A DNA stretch of 64,000 nt, taken from NCBI RefSeq assembly GCF_001298445.1, contig NZ_CP012036.1:1553263-1617262 (forward strand), in the 5' to 3' direction. This document shows, in pieces, positions 9,066 to 17,730 of the stretch. The position numbers and the translations under genes are program-made. This stretch comes from Nostoc piscinale CENA21. GTDB lineage: Bacteria; Cyanobacteriota; Cyanobacteriia; Cyanobacteriales; Nostocaceae. The notes below the pieces were generated by a model. That model had not been told where the DNA came from and did no database searches. It worked only from the letters and a program-made list of their open reading frames with translations. Every line of letters starts with the position of its first letter. Position 1 is the first letter of the stretch.

Positions 9066-10136
9066 ATGTCAAACTACCAATCTACTCTGTCTGAAATTAC
9101 ATTGCAGGGCAGTCAATATATGCTGCATGGCTTTCCCGTGTTAGGAATGCCCTCTCAAGAACGTGCCGTTAAATACTTCAGTCTGAATCCATTTCTCCCA
9201 GATGCCCAGAATCGTTGTCCCGTTGCATGTGCTTATTGTGTCTGTCACCAAGACCGGGGATGGCATCATCATCCAGAAAGCTTTGAGAATAATGTCACCC
9301 CTACTGACCTAATTGATCGTTTATTAGACCGGATTTTTGCCACCCCAGAAGGAGAAAAAGGCTATCCCATTTCCTTATGCGACTATTCTGACCCATTCAT
9401 TCCGGCGCATCGGGAACGTGTATTGTCAATCCTCAATGCACTGATTGACCGTCAAGCCGCCAATATGGTCTACATAACCACTAAAGTTCATCCAGGTCAA
9501 GCATTTCTTGAACGTTTGAAAGCTACCTTAGCCAGACCAAATGCACTGCGAGTCACAGTTTTTGTGAGTTTACCACCTTTAAAACCTGGTTATGAACAAG
9601 CCTCAATTCCAGGAAGAGTTAGACTGTTACAAGATTTAGTTCAACTTGGTATTCCTTGCTGCTGGTATCTCCGCCCTCTAGTGGAACAGTGGTTTGATGA
9701 AGCTTTGATGTGGCAATTGGCACATCAACTGCTACCCTACGTAGCCCACCATGTAATTTTGTCTGGGATTGTCATGTCAGAAGAAATCGAAGAGAGTTTA
9801 TTAAAACAAGGTTTGATAGTACCCCAATGGGATCGTACACAACCAGGACGCAAACAACTTTTATCAGCAAAATTTGAGTCACAACTGCGTTCTATTCTCA
9901 GCACAGTGGCGAGTGAACACAATATTTCCCTTGGCCCAGTTATGGGACATCGACTCTGTGGTACAAATGGCAATCATGCTTACGGCTGTTTGATGTGTGC
10001 TAAACAAAATCGTTATTGCCAACTGTTTCAACTCCATCACTACGGTGAAACCATCGCTGCTGAAGATAATCAACAGCTAAAAGTCTTACTCAGGCAAAAT
10101 CTCCCCAGCAAAGTCCCATCAGCAGAAGAGTGCTAG
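9066..10136 (+). CDS. Radical SAM protein of unknown function, SPL-like
   Basis: A 356-residue protein. CPVACAYC (about residues 51-58) is the CxxxCxxC cluster that binds the [4Fe-4S] iron-sulfur centre and S-adenosylmethionine in radical SAM enzymes. DYSDPFIPAHRERVL and the strand NMVYITTKVHPG fit the TIM-barrel of the spore-photoproduct-lyase-like branch. The C-terminus carries further cysteines (RLCGTNGNHAYGCLMCAKQNRYC), suggesting an auxiliary metal or iron-sulfur site. The N-terminal region has a CHQDRGWHHH cluster. I do not recognise a substrate. It is monocistronic with a clear terminator at 10196-10223. Not a true spore photoproduct lyase by context. Confidence 0.8.
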   Translation: MSNYQSTLSEITLQGSQYMLHGFPVLGMPSQERAVKYFSLNPFLPDAQNRCPVACAYCVCHQDRGWHHHPESFENNVTPTDLIDRLLDRIFATPEGEKGYPISLCDYSDPFIPAHRERVLSILNALIDRQAANMVYITTKVHPGQAFLERLKATLARPNALRVTVFVSLPPLKPGYEQASIPGRVRLLQDLVQLGIPCCWYLRPLVEQWFDEALMWQLAHQLLPYVAHHVILSGIVMSEEIEESLLKQGLIVPQWDRTQPGRKQLLSAKFESQLRSILSTVASEHNISLGPVMGHRLCGTNGNHAYGCLMCAKQNRYCQLFQLHHYGETIAAEDNQQLKVLLRQNLPSKVPSAEEC

Positions 10137-10195
10137 TAAACGACCTAAAAGCCAGAAAATAAACAGGACTTATAAAAAAATTCATTGTTGAGATT

Positions 10196-10223
10196 GGGTG
10201 TAAGGAAGCAAATCCTTACACCC
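10196..10223 (+). terminator. Terminator of the radical SAM gene
   Basis: GGGTGTAAGGA pairs perfectly with TCCTTACACCC around a six-base loop and is followed by TTTGTCTTT. It lies 60 bases after the stop codon. Confidence 0.8.
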
Positions 10224-10318
10224 TTTGTCTTTACCTTTGATTTTTCATTTCACTGCCTAAATCCTATTAAAAGAGGGACAATAATTTTGCTTGGAACGAA
10301 TTTTCAATCAATCTCAAA

Positions 10319-11353
10319 ATGAAATTCAGCGAAATCATCCATCAATTTGGGGATATTACTACTAGTAATAGCCTGATAACTAACCCAGCCCAAGATATAG
10401 ACATCACAGGGGTTGCTGCTATTGATGAAGCCATAACTGGGACTATCAGTTATGTCGAAGGTAGTAAATTTGTATCTTTAATTAATAAAACAAACGCAAG
10501 TGCTTTAATTCTGCCCGAAGATCCAACTTTACAAACTCAAGCCCAAGAACGTGGGATTGCTTGGGTAAGTACAAAAGAACCAAAACTTTTATTTGCCCAA
10601 GTCTTGACTCTGTTTTATCAACCATATCGCCCCAGCCCAGAAATTCATCCGACGGCTGTGATTCATCCCACCGCAAAAATTGGTAATGATGTTTACATTG
10701 GCCCTCACGCAGTGGTGCAAGAACGGGTGGAAATCGGTAACTATGCGATTATTCATCCCAATGTCGTAATTTATCCTGATGTCAAAATTGGCGATCGCAC
10801 TACCTTACACGCTAATTGTACAATTCACGAACGTAGCCAAATCGGTGCAGATTGCGTAGTTCACAGTGGCGCTGTGATTGGTGCAGAAGGTTTTGGCTTT
10901 GTGCCTACCCGCACTGGTTGGTTCAAAATGGAACAATCAGGCTACACAGTTTTAGAAGATGGTGTAGAAATTGGCTGTAACAGTGCTGTTGACCGTCCAG
11001 CAGTTGGTGAGACGAGAATTGGTAAATATACCAAAATTGATAACTTAGTACAAATTGGTCATGGTTGCCAAATTGGGATGGGTTGTGCGATTGCTGGTCA
11101 AGCCGGGATGGCTGGTGGTGTCCAAGTTGGTAATCGTGTAATTTTAGCAGGACAAGTGGGAGTCGCCAACCAAGTCAAAATCGGTGATGGGGCGATCGCC
11201 TCTGCCCAAACTGGTATTCACAGCGATGTCCCACCCAAAGAAATTGTTTCTGGTACTCCAGCCATACCTCACAAAATTTATCTCAAAGTCAGTGCGATTA
11301 CTAGTCGTTTGCCAGATATGTATCAAGCATTCAAGCGATCGCAACGACAATAA
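10319..11353 (+). CDS. lpxD: UDP-3-O-acylglucosamine N-acyltransferase LpxD
   Basis: A 344-residue enzyme of lipid A synthesis that transfers the second hydroxyacyl chain from acyl-ACP to UDP-3-O-acylglucosamine. The N-terminal uridine-binding domain (MKFSEIIHQFGDI.., ITGVAAIDEA) is followed from about residue 105 by many hexapeptide repeats (IHPTAVIHPTAKIGNDVYIG) forming the left-handed beta helix. The active-site region GCNSAVDRPAVGETRIG, KIDNLVQIGHGCQIG and the C-terminal IVSGTPAIPHKIYLK are characteristic. It stands alone here; lpxA, lpxC and fabZ are not in the window. acpP, the carrier of its substrate, is 1.4 kb downstream. Confidence 0.93.
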   Translation: MKFSEIIHQFGDITTSNSLITNPAQDIDITGVAAIDEAITGTISYVEGSKFVSLINKTNASALILPEDPTLQTQAQERGIAWVSTKEPKLLFAQVLTLFYQPYRPSPEIHPTAVIHPTAKIGNDVYIGPHAVVQERVEIGNYAIIHPNVVIYPDVKIGDRTTLHANCTIHERSQIGADCVVHSGAVIGAEGFGFVPTRTGWFKMEQSGYTVLEDGVEIGCNSAVDRPAVGETRIGKYTKIDNLVQIGHGCQIGMGCAIAGQAGMAGGVQVGNRVILAGQVGVANQVKIGDGAIASAQTGIHSDVPPKEIVSGTPAIPHKIYLKVSAITSRLPDMYQAFKRSQRQ

Positions 11354-11366
11354 AATTAAAAGTAAA

Positions 11367-11410
11367 AAATAAAAAGGTAAAAGTAAAAAAAGCATTTTAC
11401 CTTTTTATTT
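11367..11410. terminator. Bidirectional terminator between lpxD and the HdrB-like gene
   Basis: AAATAAAAAGGTAAAA pairs perfectly over 16 bases with TTTTACCTTTTTATTT around a 12-base loop. A/T-rich flanks on both sides allow it to stop convergent transcription from either gene. Confidence 0.8.
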
Positions 11411-11450
11411 TTGCTTTAATTAATAATTAGGGAAAATACCTCTCAAACTC

Positions 11451-12407
11451 TCATTTTTCCGTGAACTCTGCGCCTCTGTGGTTCGATTTTCGCTTTCTAA
11501 TTACAAGCCTAATTTTTTTTAACACTGGTTTTGTCGAAACAATATGTCTTTCTAAACCAAGTTCTTGCGGACTAATCCCCAGTGCTAAAGCAATTAATTG
11601 TGGTAAATGTAGCACTGGCAAACCTAACTTTTTACCAATCACTTTCTCAACTTCTGGTTGACGAGAATCTAAATTCAAATGGCATAAAGGACAAGGTGTC
11701 ACCAAACAATCAGCGCCATTTGCCAAAGCTTCTTGAATGTGCATTCCTGCCATTTTAAAAGATTCATTAGTGGCGTAACTAGCTAATGGCCAACCACAAC
11801 ATTGGGTACGACCCCGATAATAAATTGGTGTTGCACCCACAGCCCGAAACACATTTTCCATTGCTTCTGGTTGGAAAGGATCATCGAATAGCATGGTTTT
11901 TTGTCCACGGAGCAGATAGCAGCCGTAAAAAGCACCGCATTTTAAATTAGTTAACTTGTGGGTGACACGCTGGCTAATTTCTTCTAAGCCATAATCTTTA
12001 ACCAAAGCATAAAGCAAATGTGTTACTTCTGTACTGCCCTGATAAGGTGAACAACCTTCTTTTTTGAGTAAGCCATTCACTTGGTTAATGTAAGTCGGAT
12101 TGCTATTTTGACAATCTTTTAAACGTTCATTAACATGACCAATTACACCTTGACAGGTACTGCAATGAGTGAGTAGTGGAAGATTTAAGGATTCTGCTAA
12201 GGCAATATTTCTGGCGTTAACAGTATCTTCCAATAATTGAGAGTCTTCTTTAAATGTACCGGAACCACAGCAAGCAGCCTTTTTGAGTTCAATCAATTCA
12301 ATACCTAAAGCTTGTGTGAGGGCTTGGGTTGATTGATACAGTTCTCGACAAGCACCTTGGGCTACACAACCTGGAAAATAAGCGTATTTCAGCGTTTGAG
12401 TAATCAT
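11451..12407 (-). CDS. HdrB-like CCG-domain iron-sulfur protein (C-terminus altered by an A8 run)
   Basis: A protein with two CCG domains, the cysteine-rich module of heterodisulfide reductase subunit B and of SdhE-type succinate dehydrogenase anchors. The first is seen in YFPGCVAQG, ACCGSGTF and HCSTCQG, the second in KCGAFYGCYLLRG, QCCGWPLASY and TPCPLCHLNLD. Each can hold a non-cubane [4Fe-4S] cluster. In cyanobacteria the partner is not settled. The last 20 or so residues (IRLVIRKRKSNHRGAEFTEK) are read from a common intergenic repeat. If the run of eight T at 11513-11520 had seven, the protein would end PVLKKLGL with a stop at 11501-11503. That shorter end is more plausible. Confidence 0.8.
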   Translation of the reverse strand: MITQTLKYAYFPGCVAQGACRELYQSTQALTQALGIELIELKKAACCGSGTFKEDSQLLEDTVNARNIALAESLNLPLLTHCSTCQGVIGHVNERLKDCQNSNPTYINQVNGLLKKEGCSPYQGSTEVTHLLYALVKDYGLEEISQRVTHKLTNLKCGAFYGCYLLRGQKTMLFDDPFQPEAMENVFRAVGATPIYYRGRTQCCGWPLASYATNESFKMAGMHIQEALANGADCLVTPCPLCHLNLDSRQPEVEKVIGKKLGLPVLHLPQLIALALGISPQELGLERHIVSTKPVLKKIRLVIRKRKSNHRGAEFTEK

Positions 12408-12732
12408 AAAAATAAAAGTGACTAGGGGTTAGGGACTATAGACTAGTCTTGTTACTGACCATTCAGCACTCAGACTCAGCAGTAGGAATTTATTTGGACA
12501 TTAGTCAAAAAAATAGTAACAATTAATAAGTAGGAGCATTTATACAGTGTATGCGATCGCCAAAATTGCCATACTACCTTGGGTAACCCTGGGGGGCTAG
12601 GGAAAAGGTTTTCGAGAAGAAAATACTTCGGTAGTATACGGGCGATCGCGCTTTCCGATAAGATGTATATGCTCAAAAACCATGTCACTCATCAAGAGCG
12701 GCTAATAGCAACTGGTCAAGGAATTTTATTGT
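12408..12732. other. Divergent promoter region HdrB-like / acpP
   Basis: A 325-base gap between divergent genes. It contains two HIP1-type sites (GCGATCGC near 12553 and GGCGATCGCG near 12642), a fragment of the common GACCATTCAGCACTCAG intergenic repeat near 12457, and no gene. The acpP promoter and leader should lie in its right half. No specific operator was identified. Confidence 0.4.
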
Positions 12733-12984
12733 ATGAGCCAAAACGAAACTTTTGAAAAGGTCAAAAAAAGCGTCGCTGATCAACTAAGTGTTGACGAAGA
12801 AAAGATTACTGCCCAATCTAATTTTATCGATGATCTAGGTGCTGATTCCCTGGATCTCGTCGAGCTAGTTATGGCTTTTGAAGAAGAATTCGAGATTGAA
12901 ATTCCTGATGAAGCCGCCGAGAAGATTTTGACAGTCCAAGATGCGGTTGATTACATTGAAAATCAAGTTGCCGCATCCGCTTAA
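12733..12984 (+). CDS. acpP: Acyl carrier protein
   Basis: An 83-residue acidic protein. GADSLDLVELVMAFEEEF contains the serine (DSL motif, Ser40) that receives 4'-phosphopantetheine. It carries growing acyl chains in fatty-acid and lipid A synthesis. Length, helix pattern and the C-terminal VQDAVDYIENQ are standard. It is followed after 233 bases by fabF in the same direction, the usual cyanobacterial order acpP-fabF-tktA. Confidence 0.97.
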   Translation: MSQNETFEKVKKSVADQLSVDEEKITAQSNFIDDLGADSLDLVELVMAFEEEFEIEIPDEAAEKILTVQDAVDYIENQVAASA

Positions 12985-13217
12985 GAAAGTGCTGAGTGCT
13001 GAGTAGTAAGTGCTGAGTACTCAAGAGTAAAGAAGTTGTTTTCCTATCTTTATCACTTAGTCTTTCTACCTAAAAACTCAGCACTCAGCAACGCCACTAG
13101 CTACTCTGCTGACGACAGTCGCTTCAAGTCGGTAAACCCGTCCACAGCACTGTCTCCTCAACGCAGTGGCTCCTCAGCACTCTAATTTGCAGCTTTCTCG
13201 CTACCTTTAACTGAGTC

Positions 13218-14465
13218 ATGACAGATTATATACGTAAACGTGTTGTGGTAACTGGTGTTGGCGCGATTACACCTATTGGCAACACATCGGCGGAATATTG
13301 GGAAGGATTAGTCAACGGACGCAATGGTATCGACTACATCACACATTTTGATGCGTCCAGCCATGATTGTCGGATTGCTGGTGAAGTAAAAAACTTCGAT
13401 CCTCATGAATATTTAGAGCGCAAAGAAGTCAAGCGCATGGATCGATTTTCGCAGTTTGGGGTTTCAGCAGCAAAACAGGCATTGGCTGACGCAAACCTAG
13501 TAATTAATGAGCTAAACGCTGAACAGATAGGGGTAATTATTGGTTCTGGCGTAGGCGGGATTAAGGTATTAGAAGACCAGCAAACGGTTTATCTAAATCG
13601 TGGCCCTGATCGCTGTAGTCCCTTCATGATCCCAATGATGATTGCTAATATGGCAGCCGGATTGACAGCCATTCACACTGGGGCGAAAGGGCCAAACAAC
13701 TGTACTGTAACTGCTTGCGCTGCTGGTTCTAACGCCATTGGGGATGCTTTTCGCCTGATTCAAGGAGGGTACGCCCAAGCCATGATTTGCGGTGGCTGTG
13801 AAGCAGCAATTACACCTTTATCTGTAGCTGGATTTGCCGCCTGTAAAGCCTTGTCCTTCCGCAATGATGATCCGACTCATGCTTGCCGTCCCTTTGACCG
13901 CGATCGCGATGGATTTGTCATGGGTGAAGGTGCGGGAATTTTAATTTTAGAAGAACTGCAACACGCTCTCAGTCGTGGCGCACGCATTTATGGGGAAATC
14001 ATTGGTTATGCGATGACTTGTGATGCTTATCACATGACCTCCCCAGTTCCCGGTGGTGAAGGTGCAGCTAGAGCCATTCAACTAGCACTCAAGGATGCAG
14101 GTATTACCCCAGAACAAGTAACCTACATCAACGCACATGGTACTAGCACTCCAGCTAACGACTCCAACGAAACCAAAGCCATAAAAACAGCCTTGGGCAA
14201 CCATGCTTATCAAGTAGCAGTCAGCTCTACTAAGTCGATGACAGGTCATTTGTTGGGTGGTTCTGGTGGTATTGAAGCCGTTGCAACCGTACTAGCGATC
14301 GCCAACGAAAAAATTCCCCCAACCATTAATCTCGAAAATCCTGACGCTGAGTGTGACTTGGATTATGTTCCTCACACTAGCCGCGCCCAAACAATTGAAG
14401 TGGCTCTATCCAATTCCTTTGGCTTTGGTGGCCATAATGTCACCCTAGTCTTTAAAAAGTACTGA
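13218..14465 (+). CDS. fabF: Beta-ketoacyl-ACP synthase II
   Basis: A 415-residue condensing enzyme that extends acyl-ACP with malonyl-ACP. The active-site cysteine is in TVTACAAGSNAIGDAF. The two histidines are in INAHGTSTPANDSNE and SSTKSMTGHLLGGSGG, giving the C-H-H triad. The C-terminal SNSFGFGGHNVTLVF is typical. Length matches FabF. The gap to acpP is filled with GTGCTGAGT-type intergenic repeats, so the two may share a transcript but need not. Confidence 0.96.
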   Translation: MTDYIRKRVVVTGVGAITPIGNTSAEYWEGLVNGRNGIDYITHFDASSHDCRIAGEVKNFDPHEYLERKEVKRMDRFSQFGVSAAKQALADANLVINELNAEQIGVIIGSGVGGIKVLEDQQTVYLNRGPDRCSPFMIPMMIANMAAGLTAIHTGAKGPNNCTVTACAAGSNAIGDAFRLIQGGYAQAMICGGCEAAITPLSVAGFAACKALSFRNDDPTHACRPFDRDRDGFVMGEGAGILILEELQHALSRGARIYGEIIGYAMTCDAYHMTSPVPGGEGAARAIQLALKDAGITPEQVTYINAHGTSTPANDSNETKAIKTALGNHAYQVAVSSTKSMTGHLLGGSGGIEAVATVLAIANEKIPPTINLENPDAECDLDYVPHTSRAQTIEVALSNSFGFGGHNVTLVFKKY

Positions 14466-14840
14466 GTGCTGAGTGCTGTACAGTAAGCGAAGTCGAAGTG
14501 CGAATGCTGAGTGTAGGATTCACACTTCACACTTCATACTTCTCCTCAGATTCGCCAGACAAAAGTATCATAGATATCATTCCCAGCTGAACCAAGGGTT
14601 CAGCATGACCAATATTCTCAGGTTGATTAATTACCATAAACTCAGGATATCCCGCTTGTCCATCGCCAATCGGGAATGGGATGATGAGGATACGGTAGGG
14701 GAATACCTATCAGTTATCAGTAATCAGTTAAGAGCAGTAGTAAATTCTATCTTGATAACTGTTAACTTTTAACTGTTCTAACAACCCCGGTAAATGAGAA
14801 GATCGCAGAGTGCTAACCCGTCGTTAAAAACAATCTTATT
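14466..14840. other. Intergenic region between fabF and tktA with a possible gene remnant
   Basis: The left end carries GTGCTGAGTGCTG-type repeats. On the minus strand 14527-14706 is open for 60 codons without a start codon and reads as protein-like sequence (PFPIGDGQAGYPEFMVIN, then VQLGMISMILLSGESEE), which could be the tail of a decayed gene. The tktA promoter should lie in the right part. A plus-strand frame of 99 codons here looks like non-coding sequence. Confidence 0.35.
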
Positions 14841-16853
14841 ATGGCTGTTGCAACCCAATCCCTCGAAGAACTGTGCATTAACTCAATCCGCTTCTTGGCT
14901 GTCGATGCTATAGAAAAGGCAAAATCGGGACACCCAGGGCTGCCGATGGGCGCTGCTCCAATGGCATTTGTGCTATGGGATCGCTTTATGCGGTATAACC
15001 CCAAAAATCCTAAGTGGTTCAACCGCGATCGCTTTGTTTTGTCTGCTGGTCATGGCTCGATGCTACAGTATGCGCTGCTGTACTTAGCAGGCTATGACAG
15101 TGTAAGTATCGAAGATATCAAGCAATTTCGTCAGTGGGAATCTAAAACCCCTGGACACCCAGAAAACTTTGTTACTGCTGGTGTAGAAGTTACTACTGGC
15201 CCTTTAGGACAAGGTATTGCCAACGCAGTCGGTTTGGCCATAGCTGAAGCACATCTGGCAGCTAAATTCAACAAACCCGATGCCAAAATTGTTGACCATT
15301 ATACTTATGTGATTCTCGGTGATGGTTGCAACATGGAAGGTGTTTCTGGTGAAGCAGCTTCCCTGGCTGGACACCTGGGATTAGGTAAACTCATCGCCCT
15401 TTATGATGACAACCACATCTCTATTGATGGTTCTACAGATGTAGCCTTCACAGAAGATGTTTCTAAACGTTTTGAAGCTTATGGCTGGCATGTGCTTCAT
15501 GTCAAAGATGGCAACACCGACTTAGAAGCCATCCACAAAGCCATTGAAGCAGCAAAAGCTGTCACCGACAAACCATCAATGATTAAGGTGACAACAACTA
15601 TTGGTTATGGTTCTCCTAACAAAGCCAACACCGCTGGGATTCACGGCGCAGCTTTAGGTGGAGATGAAGTAGAATTAACCCGGAAAAATTTGGGTTGGGA
15701 AAACGAGCCATTTGTTATTCCTCAAGATGTTCTCAACCATACCCGCAAAGCAGTAGAACGTGGTGCAGGTTACGAAGCTGACTGGAACAAAGCATTTGCT
15801 GACTACAAAGCTAAGTATCCCCAGGAAGCGGCTGAATTTGAGCGTTATCTCAGTGGCAAACTGGCTGATGGTTGGGATAAAGTACTCCCCACCTACACCC
15901 CTGAAGATAAAGGTCTTCCCACCCGTAAACATTCCGAAACCTGTCTTAACAAATTGGCTGCGGTTGTACCAGAATTAATTGGTGGTTCCGCCGACTTAAC
16001 CCACTCCAACTTGACCGAAATCAAAGGTAAAGGCGACTTCCAAAAAGGACAATACCAAAACCCCAACATTCACTTTGGTGTGCGGGAACATGCAATGGGC
16101 GCAATTTGTAACGGTATTGCCTTGCATAGTTCAGGGTTAATTCCTTACGGTGCTACCTTCCTGATCTTCACCGACTATATGCGGGCGGCTATTCGCTTAT
16201 CTGCCCTGTCTTTAGCAGGATCGATTTGGGTAATGACTCATGACTCCATCGGTCAAGGTGAAGACGGCCCCACCCACCAACCAATCGAAACCCTCGCTTC
16301 CTTGCGTGCTATTCCTAACTTGACAGTGATTCGTCCCGCCGATGGTAACGAAACCTCTGGTGCTTACAAAGTAGCGATTGAAAGAGCAAAACAAAATGAT
16401 CCTACTTTGTTGGCGTTGACTCGTCAAAACGTTCCCAACTTGGCAGGTACATCTATTGAGGGTGTAGCTAAGGGTGGATACACTGTTGTCGATTCTGAAG
16501 GTACACCAGAATTAATCATCATTGGTACTGGTTCAGAATTGAGCCTTTGTGTTACTGCTGCGGAAAAACTCACAGCCGAAGGTAAGAAAGTACGTGTTGT
16601 CTCCTTACCTGCTTGGGATTTATTTGAAGCACAAGACGCAGCTTATAAAGAATCTGTGCTGCCCAAAGCTGTCACCAAGCGTTTAGCTGTAGAAGCTGCT
16701 TCTAGCTTTGGCTGGCACAAGTATATTGGTACTGAAGGTGATACTGTCACCATTGACCGCTTTGGTGCTTCCGCGCCTGGTGGCGTTTGTTTAGAGAAAT
16801 TCGGCTTTAGCGTTGATAACGTGTTAGCTAAGGCTAAACAATTGTTGGGTTAA
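14841..16853 (+). CDS. tktA: Transketolase
   Basis: A 670-residue TPP-dependent enzyme of the Calvin cycle and pentose phosphate pathway that moves two-carbon units between sugar phosphates. AIEKAKSGHPGLPMGAAPMA (about residues 24-43) and the TPP-binding GDGCNMEGVSGEAASLAGH segment are in the N-terminal domain. The pyrimidine-domain motif FGVREHAMGAICNGIALH contains the catalytic Glu, and DSIGQGEDGPTHQPIE the phosphate-binding residues. A strong terminator follows. Gene order acpP-fabF-tktA is conserved in cyanobacteria. Confidence 0.97.
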   Translation: MAVATQSLEELCINSIRFLAVDAIEKAKSGHPGLPMGAAPMAFVLWDRFMRYNPKNPKWFNRDRFVLSAGHGSMLQYALLYLAGYDSVSIEDIKQFRQWESKTPGHPENFVTAGVEVTTGPLGQGIANAVGLAIAEAHLAAKFNKPDAKIVDHYTYVILGDGCNMEGVSGEAASLAGHLGLGKLIALYDDNHISIDGSTDVAFTEDVSKRFEAYGWHVLHVKDGNTDLEAIHKAIEAAKAVTDKPSMIKVTTTIGYGSPNKANTAGIHGAALGGDEVELTRKNLGWENEPFVIPQDVLNHTRKAVERGAGYEADWNKAFADYKAKYPQEAAEFERYLSGKLADGWDKVLPTYTPEDKGLPTRKHSETCLNKLAAVVPELIGGSADLTHSNLTEIKGKGDFQKGQYQNPNIHFGVREHAMGAICNGIALHSSGLIPYGATFLIFTDYMRAAIRLSALSLAGSIWVMTHDSIGQGEDGPTHQPIETLASLRAIPNLTVIRPADGNETSGAYKVAIERAKQNDPTLLALTRQNVPNLAGTSIEGVAKGGYTVVDSEGTPELIIIGTGSELSLCVTAAEKLTAEGKKVRVVSLPAWDLFEAQDAAYKESVLPKAVTKRLAVEAASSFGWHKYIGTEGDTVTIDRFGASAPGGVCLEKFGFSVDNVLAKAKQLLG

Positions 16854-16885
16854 TTGCAACAGCCAACATATTCTCTTAACTTGTT

Positions 16886-16914
16886 AGGGTGGGTAATTTA
16901 CCCGCCCTTTTTTT
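16886..16914 (+). terminator. Terminator of tktA
   Basis: AGGGTGGGTAA pairs with TTACCCGCCCT (one G-T pair) and is directly followed by seven T and further T-rich sequence, 33 bases after the tktA stop. Confidence 0.9.
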
Positions 16915-16954
16915 GTTTTTTATAGGACTCATATAAAAACGAATAATCCAGGCT

Positions 16955-17031
16955 TAGAGAGAGGGTGAAGGGGTGTATTTATCTAAAACCCTGACACCCC
17001 ATACCCTTTCACCCTGACACCCTCTCTCCAC
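16955..17031. repeat. ACCCTGACACCC short tandem repeat with inverted arms
   Basis: Iterations of CCCTGACACCC are flanked by arms GAGAGAGGGTGAAGGGGTG and CACCCTGACACCCTCTCTC that can pair. The same unit, again with a complementary G-rich arm, forms a larger array at 30678-30817. It belongs to the short tandemly repeated repetitive (STRR) type common in filamentous cyanobacteria. Confidence 0.7.
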
Positions 17032-17136
17032 GAAAATCTTTGTGCGTAAGTCCTAATTATTTTGCATAAACGCTAAGACCAATACCTATAGATTAAATGG
17101 AAAGTACAGATTAAATTTCCGTATTGGTGAAGCATC

Positions 17137-17568
17137 ATGAAAAACATCACAAAGTGGCTTTTGGGCTTGGCGATCGCTCCTGCTGGTTTATTGTTAATAT
17201 CTAGTCACACTCAAGCCAGTCAAGTTGTCGGTGAGTGGTTCTTTGGTTTCTGGGATTGTAACATTGACGGTAGACCAGCCCGAATGGAATGGAAAGTAGT
17301 AGATGACCCCCAAACTAATTGCAATGGGAATATTTGCTCTACTACTTCTGGCGTGCGTTTAATTGGGCGGTTCAGTGATAACGGTAGTGCGTGGGTTCCT
17401 CTAGCAAAACGTTTTTCTAGCAGCCGCAGACAAGATTTAGGTATTCGTTATTTAGGCGCAGAACAAGATAATTGGTATCTGAAATACAACAGTCAGGCTC
17501 GACGCGCAGAGGGTTGGACAACCTGGCGGGGTAATCGCTATCCACTACAATGTCGCAAACGCAGATAA
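17137..17568 (+). CDS. Secreted DUF6006-like protein
   Basis: A 143-residue protein with a clear signal peptide (MKNITKWLLGLAIAPAGLLLISSHTQA, cleavage after about residue 28). The mature domain has several Trp and four Cys (DCNID, NCNGNICS, LQCRKRR), consistent with a small disulfide-stabilised periplasmic beta domain. The WFFGFWDCNIDGRPARMEWKV opening resembles DUF6006, a family known to me only from cyanobacteria and without assigned function. Neighbours give no further hint. Confidence 0.7.
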   Translation: MKNITKWLLGLAIAPAGLLLISSHTQASQVVGEWFFGFWDCNIDGRPARMEWKVVDDPQTNCNGNICSTTSGVRLIGRFSDNGSAWVPLAKRFSSSRRQDLGIRYLGAEQDNWYLKYNSQARRAEGWTTWRGNRYPLQCRKRR

Positions 17569-17578
17569 GTAGGAGACC

Positions 17579-17666
17579 AATAAGTAGTCGGACAGAATTA
17601 ATTACACACAGTTATTGCTTCATTTCGCTTGCAATAACTGTAAATATTTTTGTCCATCTACTTATT
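17579..17666. mobile_element. MITE-like palindromic element
   Basis: Terminal inverted repeats AATAAGTAGTCGGACA and TGTCCATCTACTTATT (14 of 16 positions pair) flank 56 bases that contain an inner inverted repeat ACAGTTATTGC/GCAATAACTGT. There is no coding capacity. The inner ACAGAATTAATTACACACA block recurs as ACAAAATTAATTACACACA near 43084, so the element belongs to a dispersed family. It sits in the gap downstream of the DUF6006 gene and could fold into one long hairpin if transcribed. Confidence 0.65.
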
Positions 17667-17730
17667 AAGATGTTGCTCGTTGTTATGTAGATTTAAAAGC
17701 ACAAGTCGAAGCATTTAAAAACTATAATGT

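Noticed and set aside
14473..14772. Open frame of 99 codons on the plus strand between fabF and tktA
   Set aside because: Starts in repeat DNA, has no family resemblance and its composition looks like translated intergenic repeats; the minus-strand frame is more protein-like.
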